Shown here piece after piece: positions 9,061 through 19,866 of a stretch of DNA of 64,000 nt. The notes below the pieces were generated by a model. It did not search any database. It saw only the letters and a program-made list of their open reading frames with translations, and was not told where the DNA came from. The position numbers were made by a program, and so were the translations under genes. Each line of letters starts with the position of its first letter. Within the stretch, counting starts at the first letter, position 1. The stretch comes from Limnephilus marmoratus (lineage: Eukaryota; Arthropoda; Insecta; Trichoptera; Limnephilidae), in assembly GCA_917880885.1 (NCBI GenBank), contig OU862934.1:29124734-29188733 (forward strand). Reading direction: 5' to 3'.

Positions 9061-9770
9061 GGAGTAATTTAAAATAGTCCCTGTCCGACCAATCGCTGAC
9101 GGAAGCGTTCCCCTTCCCCCCGCTAGCAAAGGCGAGCACAAACACCTCCCCGCTCCCCTCAGAAAGAAGCGAACCCCGGTACGAACAGGTCACGTCAGTT
9201 CGCCGCTCGCATTCCCGCTCGCGCGACGCGGTCAACAGTGGCCGGCGACTAAACGATCGAAACCCGATTTGAATACAGTAATTACGGGTCGCAGGTGTGA
9301 GACTCCATGTTGAGTTGACACCACCGTGTAAAGTGATGGAACTGCCTACTCTGACCATGGCCTGCCGCCTGGTTTCCTGCCCTGACGACCAGCCGTAAGT
9401 CAACCTTTTCCCCCCTGTTATAATGTGTCCCACAGTAGTTTACGGATAATACTAAACGCATTCCCAGAGAGAGCTTTGAGGGAGATTTCTATGTTAGGAA
9501 TTACCTAGTCAGGCATTGTGTTGTTTGTGACCGATATTGTATTTTGCAAGATGCTGTAATTGTGTTTACTAGACAATATAGCGATGTTTACTACAGCTTC
9601 CTCTTTCATTTATTATTAGATTACACGTGAGCGAGTTGGCCCATACCTTTGTACCTTTTAATATAGCTACCTACCACCTTGAGGTGGAGAGACTTCAGAG
9701 AGTCAGTAAGAGCTAGCCGTCAGCAAAAGGTAAGTAGGGCCCCGGTCGGGACCGCTACAACACACTGACT
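9061..9770. other. GC-rich island with donor-like sites, identity unknown
   Basis: This stretch is unusually rich in C+G and CpG for the window, especially 9080-9400. An ATG in a good context (ccatggcc, 9356-9363) opens 13 codons that run into cagccgtaagtc, a consensus-like splice donor. A second donor-like site (aaaggtaagtag) lies near 9730. On the minus strand a purine tract (ggggggaaaagg) at 9406-9417 also resembles an LTR-element polypurine tract. A promoter/first exon and an LTR remnant are both possible and I cannot choose. Confidence 0.25.
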
Positions 9771-9774
9771 CCCA

Positions 9775-9915
9775 GATTCCTACCCACCCTTCATACCCTA
9801 TTCCTTCCCAGAACTTCCTTTCCTAAAAATATTCTTCACACAGCATCCTCGAAGATGACATAGGCCCTGAAGGGAATTATTTTCCACAGGGCCTCTTGCG
9901 TGGAGCTAATGTAAA
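9775..9915 (+). repeat. LR/Jockey-like LINE 3' UTR copy
   Basis: It runs from attcctacccacccttcata to gtggagctaatg plus an A-rich tail, including gatgacataggccctgaa. The 3' tail is in the expected place for a retroposed 3' end. Confidence 0.6.
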
Positions 9916-10059
9916 AAAAATAAAAATGAATCAGGTATTCCAGTCGGACCATATCAGTCAGAATATTAGAATAAGATATGCATGATACGATGTGTGAATG
10001 TACGATTATATTCAACTTATTACCTATTCACTTAGATGGTGGTAGATTCTCCTCAGTTA

Positions 10060-10760
10060 TTTAACAGATGTTGAACAATTCATCAAATACACTTAAATTG
10101 CATTCCCTAGAAAACAGAAGAAAAATAATTGACGTAACTTTTTTGTTTAAAATTATTCACTCCGAATTAAACTGTTGTGAACTCCTGCATCTCATTGACT
10201 TTAAGGTACCAACCCGAGCGACAAGGCAAAACATATTATTCTGCAACAATAATTCTCTAACCAACTATCACACACATGCATCAATTTCTCGACTTCACAC
10301 ACTAGGGAACAAATACACCTCAAATATTGATGTATTTAATATAAGTTTACCGTTATTCAAGAAATATCTGAACAATATTTTTATGTAGAATATTTTGATA
10401 TCTAAGGAGCATCACCTAGGGTCTATTGCATATATTTGTGTATTTCTATATTAATCTACAATGTAAAAACTTGTTAACGTTTTCTTTTTATGTATCTTGC
10501 ATTTTGTCATGTATTATTCATGACATTTAATCAGTTTGTAATTGCTAACATACCTTCTAGTTTATTTCTATGTCATTTACAACTTAGAAACTTTGTCTTT
10601 TATTGTAATGCACTATCATTCCTAAATTTATCTGTATGATGTTTACCTACTAGTTATATTTTTATAGTTTATCTTTTTTATTAAAAAAAATGTCTCTGTA
10701 TTATAATCTTGTCATGTAAAAGCCCATCAGGGCGTTGAAAATTAATAAATAAATAAAATA
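10060..10760 (+). pseudogene. CR1-like LINE 3' end
   Basis: An open frame (10068-10388, 106 codons) contains LENRRKIIDVTFLFKIIHS and VPTRATRQ. These blocks lie near the C terminus of this window's CR1-like ORFs. It is followed by a 350-bp 3' UTR ending agcccatcagggcgttgaa and (aata)n. Everything upstream of the C-terminal third is missing. The AAAAGCC...GGCG end is shared with 13895-14735 and 48590-48675. Confidence 0.7.
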
Positions 10761-10789
10761 AATACATAAATTTAAAAGGGAAATGATGG

Positions 10790-10990
10790 AGATATGATTC
10801 TGGGAAGGAAAAAGGCATAAGGAGTGTGTAAGAATCTGGTGGTCAACGTGACCAGGAGCAACAAACGTACAAACCTTTCCTCACACTGCGGTGCAAGATA
10901 ACGGGTCGGCAGTCCAGCTGGAGAGGTGAAAGGGTCTACCGAAATCATCCTCTCTTGATTCGGCCCCACAGAAGGTGGTTAAACGCGTGA
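10790..10990 (-). repeat. LR family fragment
   Basis: The minus-strand copy contains the reversed blocks for ctctccagctggactg and the cattgc-like middle. The region is moderately diverged. Confidence 0.4.
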
Positions 10991-11760
10991 TTCCAAATTA
11001 ATTCCAATTATCAAACGTGTCTTATGGCAGAGGCGTTTGTATTCCAATTAATGATTTCAATACCCGCCTATCAAAATAAAAACCATGCTAAAATCGAAAC
11101 TAAACGTTATTTTGATTACCAATGTTGAAATCGCAAAGTTAGTAAAAAAAAAATCTTTTTTACCTAACGCGCAAAAAGGCTTTACGTTCAAAATGGCCGC
11201 CCGCTCACAAATTCATTAGTAATACGGTTAATCTCACCGATATATCTGCGCGAAAAGGATGTTTTTTGCCATTAATTGGACACATTTAAATATATCCACC
11301 CCTAAAAGAAGTCCAAAAGCGTCGATTAGAGCGCCGAAGTTTGTAAATTCAGGAGATTTGCACCCCAAACCCACCCCCAACTCCCGCCCTTAAGATGGGT
11401 GACAATTAGAAGTAATTTATAGTTAGCGCTGTCATCCCCTAGCTGTAAATATTCTCCTGTTATAGAACATGCCGCCGAGGGTAGGTCTACTTCTGCCTAC
11501 TGGTAATGTAAGGGTAGGACTCGACAAGACGGGTGTTGTAAGTTCTAGGAGAAAGGCGGGACTTAGAAATTCATTAAAACCTCGTTTGAGTCCGGTACGT
11601 GTAATACCAGGCCTATTGTTAATAAAATTAAAGTTATGTTTGTTATAGTACGATAGTTTTGTACCTTTGACAAATTACTTAAAAGTAAGCATTACATATT
11701 TCTTTTAAAACAAAGCTTAACCCGTCAAATCTATTTGTCGGTCTTCAACAACAACTTACA
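10991..11760. other. Interval without identified features
   Basis: No credible frame and no repeat match within the window. Slightly more GC-rich between 11180 and 11540 than its flanks. Confidence 0.4.
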
Positions 11761-12290
11761 TAGGACTCATAGAAATCGATGTGTCTCCCTTACCGTCATG
11801 GTTAGAAATAAGATCTAAACGGTGTTAGAAAGAAAAAATACCAAGCTTTATATTCAAATCTAAAAATTTACTGCAAAATAATCGAAATGTACACCTTTAT
11901 GAATCCAAAGTTTCAAACCACAATTTGAAAAAAAAAAATTATGAGACTTTGAAAATTTAAAAAAATTATTTTTACGTTAAAAGACAAAAAAGTGAGTGGA
12001 CAATAACGTTTATAATACATTTGCCTAATAAATTATGTATGTTTTTTTATTTTTTTTTGTTATTAGTAATTTTTGTTAGAAAAAAAGTAAGATGAGCCAT
12101 TTTCAAAACTTTTTATGTCTGCATTAAAAAAATTTATATTTCAAAAACATGTTTATTTGGCATTACTAAATTTGGAAGCGTATTTTAAAACATTTCTTAA
12201 ACAATTTATAATTTTAAGATACATTCAGAAATATTCCATTTATTTGGATTTTATCGCAAAACTGAAATATTTTGACACCCTGACCAAAAA
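11760..12290 (-). repeat. F family repeat, longest copy
   Basis: A reversed F block (taaacggtgttagaaagaaa) lies at about 11817-11836. Sequence to 12290 is shared with 60490-60760 (tgagccattttcaaaacttt and gaaatattttgacac). This longer copy suggests the family is at least 500 bp. Confidence 0.5.
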
Positions 12291-12359
12291 AAGGTCGAGG
12301 TCTGAGGAGTTAAAGGCAAATCACTTTCTTCAGCATTATAAATATTTAAAAAAATGGTA

Positions 12360-12745
12360 ATTACTTAATTAAAAAGTTAAGCGAAAAACGCCGAAGGCAT
12401 GTAGAAAAAAAAAATTAAAAAAAAAAAATTTGTGGCTAAAATTACGTGTGAGTAAAATAAATTAAAAAAAAAATTACGGCTAAAATTACCTGTGATAGTT
12501 TCCATCTATTAACTTTTTTTCTTTTTATTAAATTATTCACAGAATTAATAAAACCGCTTTTGAGCTTGAAATCGTAAAACTAATCCTAATCCTAATCCTA
12601 ATCCTAATCCTAAAACTCTAAACTCTGTTTGCCAACCGACTTTTATGCCTATTATCAATATTCATAGCGATACAAGGCGCACTTAAGAATAACATATTTT
12701 TTTTGGCTTGTGGCTTTCTCTTCATGTGATGTGTCACAAAAGGCT
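12360..12745 (-). repeat. H family repeat fragment
   Basis: The minus strand matches the first part of the H copy at 39740-40225 (block ggaagccacaagcc versus ggcttgtggctttc here). It is diverged and contains a small CCTAAT array. Confidence 0.45.
12580..12615. repeat. (CCTAAT)6 microsatellite
   Basis: Six tandem copies of taatcc/ccta. This is a hexamer and not the insect telomere pentamer. Confidence 0.9.
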
Positions 12746-12749
12746 AGTT

Positions 12750-12870
12750 TTTTAAATTCTCAATTGCTCCTGACCGTCCGGAGCCAGTGGGACTATGTCA
12801 CTCTCAATTATTATTGAAGTAGAGAAGTTACGGTTATCTCGTCTTCTTCAAGGAGGTGGGAGAGAGATTT
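12750..12870 (-). repeat. SINE-1 body fragment
   Basis: The blocks tgctcctgaccgtccggagc and cagtgggactatgtc correspond to the minus-strand start of the SINE-1 body. It is truncated at both ends. Confidence 0.5.
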
Positions 12871-12879
12871 ATTTTATTT

Positions 12880-13090
12880 AAATCGCGATCTGAAATTTTG
12901 GTTTTATAAAGGTTTCATAAATTTTACTTATTTTGTGGTTAACTTTTAGATTTAAATATAAAGCTTGGTGTTTTTTCTTTCTAACACCGTTTATATCACA
13001 TTTCTCACTATTATAGTAAGTGAGATACAACGATTTCTATGAGACCTATGTGAGTTTTTCCTAAAAGCGATTTTTTTACAGGTTTCTACA
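12880..13090 (+). repeat. F family repeat fragment
   Basis: The block ctttctaacaccgtttatat and the downstream tttctcactattatagtaag are clear. Confidence 0.6.
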
Positions 13091-13229
13091 AATTTCTACA
13101 AGTTAGAAGTGGAAGGGAAATATGTTATAAAGAAATATGAAATATTGTTACAATATGACAATGTAAATACAATTATCTTAGGTTGGCTATAAGTTATAAG
13201 GTATCTATAAACTTTGTTTTGTTGGTCAT

Positions 13230-13830
13230 ACTGTTTAACTAATCTTCCGAGCAGGCCCTCCATTGATATGTTTGGTGTAACCATAAGTGACCAGCTCAGA
13301 TAAGGGGGTTCCATCGAATCCTGAGTAAAGTTAGTCTCCCAAAAACTGGGCGTACTGTACAGGGCCCGCAGATACTTTAATAGTACACAACTGCTAACCC
13401 TGTACAAATCACAAGTGCGCCCCACGGTTGAATTTGGCAGCCACTTCTGGTCTGGAATACCCTCGACTCTGTGCAGAAATGGGCGGTCCGCTTAATAGAT
13501 TCTCCCGTCTTAACAGACGGATTGCAATCTTTAGATCACAGGCGTCGGGTGGGAAAGCTATCCATGTTCTACCGGTATTACAATGGAAGATGTTCCGAGA
13601 AACTAGCGTCATTGATCCCTTCGGCGCCGGTGCATAGTCGGGAAACACGCCAAACGCGTGCCCTCCTTCCTACAACATGGGTTTCTTCAAGACCAATGTT
13701 CATTCCTTCCTCTCCTCAAAAAGACCCTCCACACAGCTTCCCAGATGACGTAGGCCCTGATGGAAATTATTTTCCTCAGGGTCTCCTGTGTGGAGTTAAT
13801 GTAAAAAAAAACTCTTTGTCTAAGCTTAAA
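13230..13830 (+). pseudogene. Jockey-like LINE (LINE-J) C-terminal ORF and 3' UTR
   Basis: Across frame shifts the translation gives LYRARRYFNSTQLLTLYKSQ, VRPTVEFGSHFWSG, SVQKWAVRLIDSPVLTDG and LDHRRRVGKLSMFYRYYNGR. This is the C-terminal region that follows RT in Jockey/R1-type LINEs. It ends with a Cys-poor tail and a 3' UTR (gatgacgtaggccctgatgg, gtgtggagttaatg, A-run). RT motifs are missing. A parallel copy is at 48800-49390. Confidence 0.65.
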
Positions 13831-13894
13831 GTGAGTGTACTTTTTCAAAGGAGAATAAAGTTAAAGATATTACTGCATAAAACTGGAGCCTTTT

Positions 13895-14735
13895 ATTGAA
13901 ATAATCACACATAAATTATTGGGAATGCGGATCAATAACACAGCTTTAGAAAGAGTCACGGAAATGAGAGATTTTGGAATTATTTTGGATGAAAAACTAA
14001 GTTTCGCCAATCACATCCACCAATTTGTAAACAAAGATATGAAAACACTAGGCTTCGTATTACTAAAAACCTTAGTTCCATATAAACCATTAAAGTATTA
14101 TATGTATCTCTAGTTAGAAGCCAAATTGAATATAACTCGGTAGTTTGGTCTCCATCTTACAAAATTCACGTTAATAATATTGAGCGAATACAAAAAAAAA
14201 ATTCTACGTTTTATAAATTTTAAATTAAGTATCCCACTAGAAGGCTTAAAATATAATCTATTACTAAATATTCTAAAAATACATACACTAGAAGACAGAC
14301 GTAAAATAAACGACTTAACATTTTTATTCATAATTCTTAACTTTAAATTCGACTGTTACGAACTCCTACAACTCATAAACTTACGAATACCGACAGTAAC
14401 CACGCGATAAAATACACTATTCTACTGCAGCATTCACAAGCGGAACTACATTGCCCACTCTCCTATACAACGATTTCACACTATGGGGAATCAGTACTTA
14501 GGTGATTTCGACATACTTAAAGAACTTATTCCAAAACTATTCCTAAACATATCTGTATTTTTGTAAACTCATTAAATCGCGGAATTTTTTTTGTATTTTG
14601 TGACTTGTGTGCATTTTTTATCTAGTTTTATTTTTATTATTTTTTTATCTGTTGAAAAATCATCTGTCATGAATTAATTGTACTACCAAATATTTAAAAG
14701 CCCTCTGGGCGTTGAATAAATAAATACATAATAAG
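13895..14735 (+). pseudogene. CR1-like LINE 3' copy
   Basis: The frame gives MRDFGIILDEKLSFANHIHQ, then after a shift SLVRSQIEYNSVVWSPSYK, IERIQKKILRFINFKLSIPL and LEDRRKINDLTFLF. It ends in a 3' UTR with gccctctgggcgttgaataa and (aata)n. It starts after RT motif C and is truncated at the 5' side. The frame is broken by at least two shifts and a stop near 14407. Confidence 0.7.
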
Positions 14736-14993
14736 TAATAATTCTAGGTATCACCATCATTGCACGTAGCATTGCCCCATCGGCGTGTCACCCCCTTGGG
14801 CCGGAAATTCGGATGGAGTCCGGAAATCTGTTCAAGTTCAATGGATAACTCGATCGGGGAAATTCACTTCGGGAAAAGATCTCAATTTAAATATCTATCG
14901 AAAGTGGAAACGAAGGGCTCGGATCTGATGATATTTTCAAAGGTTAGGCTCACCGTCAACCAATTTCACCTGCCTTTTTTAAACATTTTTTTT

Positions 14994-16135
14994 AAGTGAA
15001 AACTGTTGTGATTTAAAAACTCGATGAAACGAAGAATAGCGACACTAAAAAGAGACAAATGCATACATCTATAAGTGTTAACCTGCGAGAGAACGAGATA
15101 GAATAATCGATCTCCTCTTTGTGCGGTGCATCGTAGCCTCCCCACTCTTGTCTACTTTAGTATTCTGAAGATTTCACTACTTTCGCGTAACTGCGCACTT
15201 GTATTTTTGTATTAAGTGAAGCACCGTTGTGATTTGAAACTCGGTGAAACGAAAATGAGACAAATACTTATAAGTGTTAGCATCTATAAGTGTATAGTGT
15301 TAGCATGAGACATGTTAAAATGAGACAAATACTTATAAGTGTTAACATCTATAAGTGTTAGCCTGCGAGAGAATGAAAGAGTATAATCGATCTCCTCTTT
15401 GTGCGGTGCATCGTAGCCTCCCCACTCTTGTCTACTTTAGTTTTCTGAAGATTTCACTACTTTCGCGTAACTGCGCACGTGTATTTTTGTATTGAAGTGA
15501 AGCACCGTTGTGATTTGAAACTCGGAGAAACGAAAAAGAGACAAATACATACATCTATAAGTATTAGCCTGCGAGAGAATGAGAGTATAATCGATCTCCT
15601 CTTTGTGCGGTGCATCGTAGCCTCCCCACCCTTGTCTACTTTAGTTTTCTGAAGATTTCATTTCTTTCGCGTAACTGCGCACTTGTATTTTTTTTATTAA
15701 AGTGAAGCACCGTTGTGATTTGAAACTCGGGGAAATGAAAAATAGCGACACTAAAAAGAGACATCTGTAGGATTTAGCCTACGAGAGAATGAGATTGTAT
15801 AATCGGTCTCCTCCTTGTGCTGTACTTCGTGGCCTCCCCACTTTTGTCTGATTTGGTTTGCTGAAGGTTTCAGTTCAAAAAAGTTTTTTTTTATTGAAGT
15901 AAAAACTTCTTTAACACCGTTGTGAATTGAAACTTCATGAAACGAAAAAGCGACACTAAAAAGAGACATACACATACATACATTTGCAGGATTCAGTCTG
16001 CGAGAGAATGGGATAGAATAATCGGTGTCCCCTTTATGCGGTGCTTCGTAGTCTCCCCACTCTTGTCTACTTTAGTTTTCTGAAGGTTTCACTTCTACCG
16101 CATGTGAATTGCACACTCTGATTTTTTTTAACGTT
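14994..16135 (+). repeat. Five-unit tandem array of ~200-280-bp repeats
   Basis: Units start at about 14994, 15214, 15495, 15700 and 15897, each with aagtgaa(gc)accgttgtga then tgaaactcg. Each contains gagacaaat, gcgagagaa, atcgatctcctc and gcatcgtagcctccccac. The second unit is longer through an internal duplication of the acttataagtgttagcatc part. The last unit ends like family-J repeats (ccgcatgtgaattgcac). Non-coding. Confidence 0.85.
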
Positions 16136-16330
16136 AGTTCCACATAGCTTTGCTGAAAATAATTCCCTTCAGGACACAGAACGTATGTCATCTAAAGGTA
16201 TGTTGTGCGGAGCATCTTTTTAGGGAAAGGAAGGAGAGGAAGTTTGGAGAAGGAAACAGGTGTGAGGGGTGGGTAGGAATCTGAGGGTCAATGAATCCAT
16301 CCCTCCCACCGCGTTGCAAAGCGATGTTCC
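16136..16330 (-). repeat. LR family repeat
   Basis: It abuts the tandem array through an A/T-run and carries the reversed blocks ttcccttcaggacacagaac, ggaaggagaggaagt and ggtgggtaggaatctg. Confidence 0.55.
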
Positions 16331-16429
16331 GAGAGAGTCCTGCTGTAGAGATCAAAAAGTCTCAACCAGCCAATCCTGATCCAGTCCGAGAGTACAGTTA
16401 CATTAATTACAATAGAGAACTCCAGTCCA

Positions 16430-16950
16430 ATTTTTTTTTGAATAAATAATGACGTTCTAACTTAAATAACTGCATTTTTATTTTTATTTCTATAGTTAGT
16501 TTTGATAGTTAAAATAATTGTCAAAGTTTTAATTTTTTAAGATCCCCGAAAACCACCGTGTGCATGGTGAATCGTATGACGTCATCACTCCTGAAAAATT
16601 AGTATAGGTTCGGGCAATCAGCTGATCAACTGCCGCCATTTTGAATTCCGTTGTTCGAAGTTTTTTACGAAAATTATTTAGGCCTAAATAATGTTTCAAT
16701 AAACACAACAACTAAATCTCTATAAACAGTATGTAAATAAACGAATAAATTAATACGATGGCTTGTGTCATATCATACTGAAATAACTTTACGGTGACGT
16801 CACGACACGTCGAACAGGGACGTCACCTTGACGGCGTGTTTTTACCACACGATTAAAAATGGACTTTATAATAATTTTTTAAAAATGTGTTTAATATTAC
16901 TAAATAAAACTTATATATTCACAATCAGCGTTTATTGGTCTATATGAACA
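16430..16950 (-). repeat. G family repeat (MITE-like), copy 1
   Basis: It contains cgtatgacgtcatcactcc, gcaatcagctgatcaactgc and ccattttgaattccg, and ends near cagcgtttattggtctatat. A second copy in opposite orientation at 33765-34372 shares the whole span. About 500 bp, non-coding; no clear terminal inverted repeats were seen. Confidence 0.65.
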
Positions 16951-16964
16951 TATTTTTTCAAAGC

Positions 16965-17065
16965 CAGAATAAGAGAGGGAAGGTAACGGAAGGGGAACGG
17001 GACGAATGGGAAAGGACACGCAGGGAGAAACAATTTCTTTATTAAATGGCATAGCAACGCATGCC
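16965..17065 (-). repeat. CT-family 5' fragment
   Basis: The reversed block aacgggacgaatgggaaagg followed by cgcagggagaaacaatttc is the same as at 46570-46620 and, in plus sense, 20555-20600 and 52280-52320. Confidence 0.6.
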
Positions 17066-17139
17066 AGGAACCAGAATCTAACCATATTAAATAAACCATC
17101 ATTTTAATAGCTTTAAATTTTATGGTGTGGGAAGTATGT

Positions 17140-17560
17140 TAAGGATGGAAGTATGTTGTAATATGCCGTTAGAAATTTAGAACGCAGGGTTTTAAGGAGG
17201 CATTCTCACCTCGTTGGCTACTTCTTCACGGACACGGTGTGATCTTAGTTAGAGATCTAGCTAACGGAACATACTAATGTAAAAGTTTATGAAATGTGTT
17301 ATTTTTTAAATATTATTCGTGTTCTAGTGAATACGGGCTTTATTTATGTTGTCGCAACAACACAGGTTATCGGCCATGGAAGATTTTTTTAGTCAGGCTG
17401 ATAGTGTTTAAGGGAAGTATGTCATGTAAATTCAGACCGCAGAGTTTTGAGGGGCATCCCGTCCTCTCGGACTACTTCTTCAGGGAAATGGTGTGATCTT
17501 AATTATGCACCTAGCTAACGGAATTAATGTAAAAGTTCATGAAAAAAGTTATTTTTTACG
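17140..17560 (+). repeat. Diverged tandem duplication (~235-bp period)
   Basis: Two units share gaagtatgt, cgcaggGttttaagg-type sequence, gctacttcttcacgg/gactacttcttcagg, ggtgtgatctta, cctagctaacgga and taatgtaaaagtt. One lies at about 17140-17310 and the other at 17395-17560. The units differ by roughly one base in five by eye. Confidence 0.6.
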
Positions 17561-18018
17561 AAATCTAAGTACCCACCTGATTTCCTACCTTCTTGGTTTA
17601 AAATAATAATATTTATACCCGTGTGCCGATATCGTAATAATAATATATGCATAAAACTCTCGCCCCGAACCTTTCCCTCGAAGATTTACATATTGAGTCG
17701 ACCCTAAGGTCCCGGCCTAACACGGTTACTTTGGGCGGATCCTGTTAGTATACACTAAATCTCGGCAAAACATATTTTATCTCGTGTACCCGGCCCGGGT
17801 CGGTCCCAATAAATTCAATTTCTTTTAATATGCAAATATTTAGGTTGGATATTATTTATTTTCGTGTACTTGGATACTTGATGTAATATTATACGATATC
17901 ACGCATATGGAAGAGACCACAGTGTGGTGATGTTATAACCTTACAATTTATACCTTAAGAATGGAAAGCATTTTTATCTGTTTAATTTTACATATTTACT
18001 TTTCTTTAATACCTAGGT
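17561..18018. other. Interval without identified features
   Basis: A GC-rich patch (17650-17810) sits in AT-rich surroundings. No reading frame or repeat match was found. Confidence 0.4.
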
Positions 18019-18535
18019 GTGTGTACACCCATGGGTGTGGGGTGGATAAAATTTAGATCCGTAACAGGAATTTTGTGTGACCCGAAAATACCTATAAAAC
18101 TTAAAGGAAAGATATACAAGACTATTGCGATAATGGCTCAGAATGTTGAACTATGTACAACTTCTACTCTAGGCAACTCGAAACAGCAGAAACGCGAATG
18201 CTTAGATGGTCGGTAGGAGTATCGCAAAAGATAAAAATAAAGTAAAGTAAGCTAGGGGAACGACAGTTGAGATGGTATGGACACATAAGACAGAGACCAC
18301 CAGACCACACAGTGAAGCAGGCAATGTCTATGGAGCTTCATCGACAGTCATCCAGAGGAAGATTAAAGAACTCCTGGATGACTCAATGCCCCAAAATATT
18401 ACAGAAGAACGACCTGGATGAACGCGATACCCAGAATCGAAGAAGTTATAGCCTGAGTATGAGAATAACTGACCCCAACAGCTTACCTAGGCAATGTGAT
18501 AGTGCAATGGGATAGTGCAAGAAAGAAGTAAAGAC
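18019..18535 (+). pseudogene. RTE-like LINE C-terminal remnant
   Basis: Two frames show RSVTGILCDPKIPIKLKGKI and RQLRWYGHIRQRPPDHTVKQ, then SRGRLKNSWM. In RTE-type LINEs the first block (VLCD..IP..LKGK.Y) follows the RT palm and the second (R.RWYGH..R) lies near the C terminus. The middle is decayed and a stop occurs near 18215. This is a different subfamily from LINE-D and LINE-M. Confidence 0.65.
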
Positions 18536-18589
18536 TTTTATTTAATACCTTCTTAATTTTTATAACGTTCGTGGAAGAGTAGCTTTCAA

Positions 18590-18865
18590 TTTGTAACGAG
18601 TGTGGTTGTGCTGCCCCGGGAACCATTTATTGGATAAACAACAGCCCTGGCATAGGTCAACCGAAGTGTTTCGCTTCGTTTTGTGATTTAGCAGGGGCTT
18701 CCGGGTTCGTAGTGTGAGGTTTGTCTAGGTCTTAGTACCGAAAGCATCTGCCCACCAACAGCTTGGCAGACCAAATCGGGAGAGACTGGTTGAGGAAGAC
18801 TTTTGACCTATCCAGCAGAACTCTCTCGGCACATCGCCTTGCGTTGCAGTGGGAGGGATAGATTC
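18590..18865 (+). repeat. LR family repeat
   Basis: It has ggaaccatttattggataa, agcaggggcttccgggttc, ggtttgtctaggtctta, gagagactggttgagg and ttgcgttgcagtgggaggg. It is truncated at the 3' side by a SINE-1 head. Confidence 0.55.
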
Positions 18866-19038
18866 AGACGGCCTCCGTAGCCGAGGCGTAAGGCTCTCGA
18901 CTAGCAATCCGAAGGTCGCGGGTTCGAGTCCCGATGTGCGCAAGTAAATTTCAATTGTTTGAATTGTGTTATTTCGAAACTTTTAAATATTTCGCAACTT
19001 TTAATTTTTAAAAAGCATTTAAAATAATATAAGGTATG
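18866..19038 (+). repeat. SINE-1 head and linker (split copy, left part)
   Basis: The tRNA-like head cggcctccgtagccgaggc ... gcgggttcgagtcccg is followed by the AT-rich linker ending ataaggtatg. The body continues at 19262 after a PLE-A insertion. The last 12 bases (19027-19038) are repeated at 19262-19273. Confidence 0.7.
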
Positions 19039-19261
19039 ATATGATTTTAGATTTTCACGGCCAAAAATATTTTTGTTGTTTGTTTTTGGGGTGTTATGCC
19101 GTGTTACGCTACCTCCTCCTTTAGCCAACGTTTCGGACAGCGTTACAGTATCCATCATCACACATCTGCCTTGATGATGGACACTGTAACGCTGTCCGAA
19201 ACGTTGGCTAAAGGAGGAGGTAGCGTAATACGGCATAACACCCCAAAAACAAACAACAAAA
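19039..19261. mobile_element. PLE-A palindromic insertion inside SINE-1
   Basis: It has two arms in opposite orientation, each reading outward ccgaaacgttggctaaagg, gaggtagcg, and aacaccccaaaaacaaa. They are joined by a short centre with tccatcatcacacatctgcc. The flanks are a 12-bp direct repeat (atataaggtatg), a target-site duplication. In this copy the first C of CTGATGA is mutated in both arms, so the hammerhead-like core is probably dead. Confidence 0.75.
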
Positions 19262-19535
19262 ATATAAGGTATGTTTTCGGCACGTTCCAAACAGGAACAT
19301 ACTAAAGTATAGCTATAGACCATCAATCAGAATCGAAACGTTGCTTGAAATGGCTTTAACCGTGATTGGTAACCAGATCTAAATAGCCAGGTACCACCTT
19401 CCCCACCTTCCTCTTCACTATCTCATTCCTCTCCCCACTACTTCAACCTCACAACAAACCCCAAATGTGGATGCTATAGTCTCACTTGTTCCAAACGGGA
19501 ACAGCTGGGACTCTTGTAAGATATTCACATAAAAA
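19262..19535 (+). repeat. SINE-1 body (split copy, right part)
   Basis: The body resumes with ttttcggcacgttcc and ends ggactcttgtaagatattc. It matches the SINE-1 body elsewhere, with a small additional stretch near 19290-19325. Confidence 0.65.
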
Positions 19536-19544
19536 AAATTCACA

Positions 19545-19665
19545 GAACTTCCCCTCCTTCATTTTCAAAAAAAACCCTCCACATAAAATCGCCAAAGATG
19601 ACATAGACCCTGGCAGGAATTAGTTTTATGAAAGCCTCCCGTGTGGAGCTAATGTAAAAAAAGCT
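19545..19665 (+). repeat. LR/Jockey-like LINE 3' UTR copy
   Basis: The blocks ccctccacataaaatcgcc, gatgacatagaccctg and gtgtggagctaatg are followed by an A-run. Confidence 0.6.
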
Positions 19666-19866
19666 AATTTTTTCAGTATTCGTTGGTTACGGGAAAAAAT
19701 TTCCAGATATTTGAATTAAAAATGAAAGTTAATCAAATTTGCTCTACTCCGTAGCGGAAAATGCTTCTGTACCTGAGAGGTCCTACAATCAATTTACATA
19801 TTTTACAGGAGTCCGTAAAAAACTTCTCAATGTCGGCTTACATTTAAATAATTTGTAACATTCTCT

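Noticed and set aside
18866..18945. tRNA gene
   Set aside because: The same head recurs with the SINE-1 linker at several places; SINE relic.
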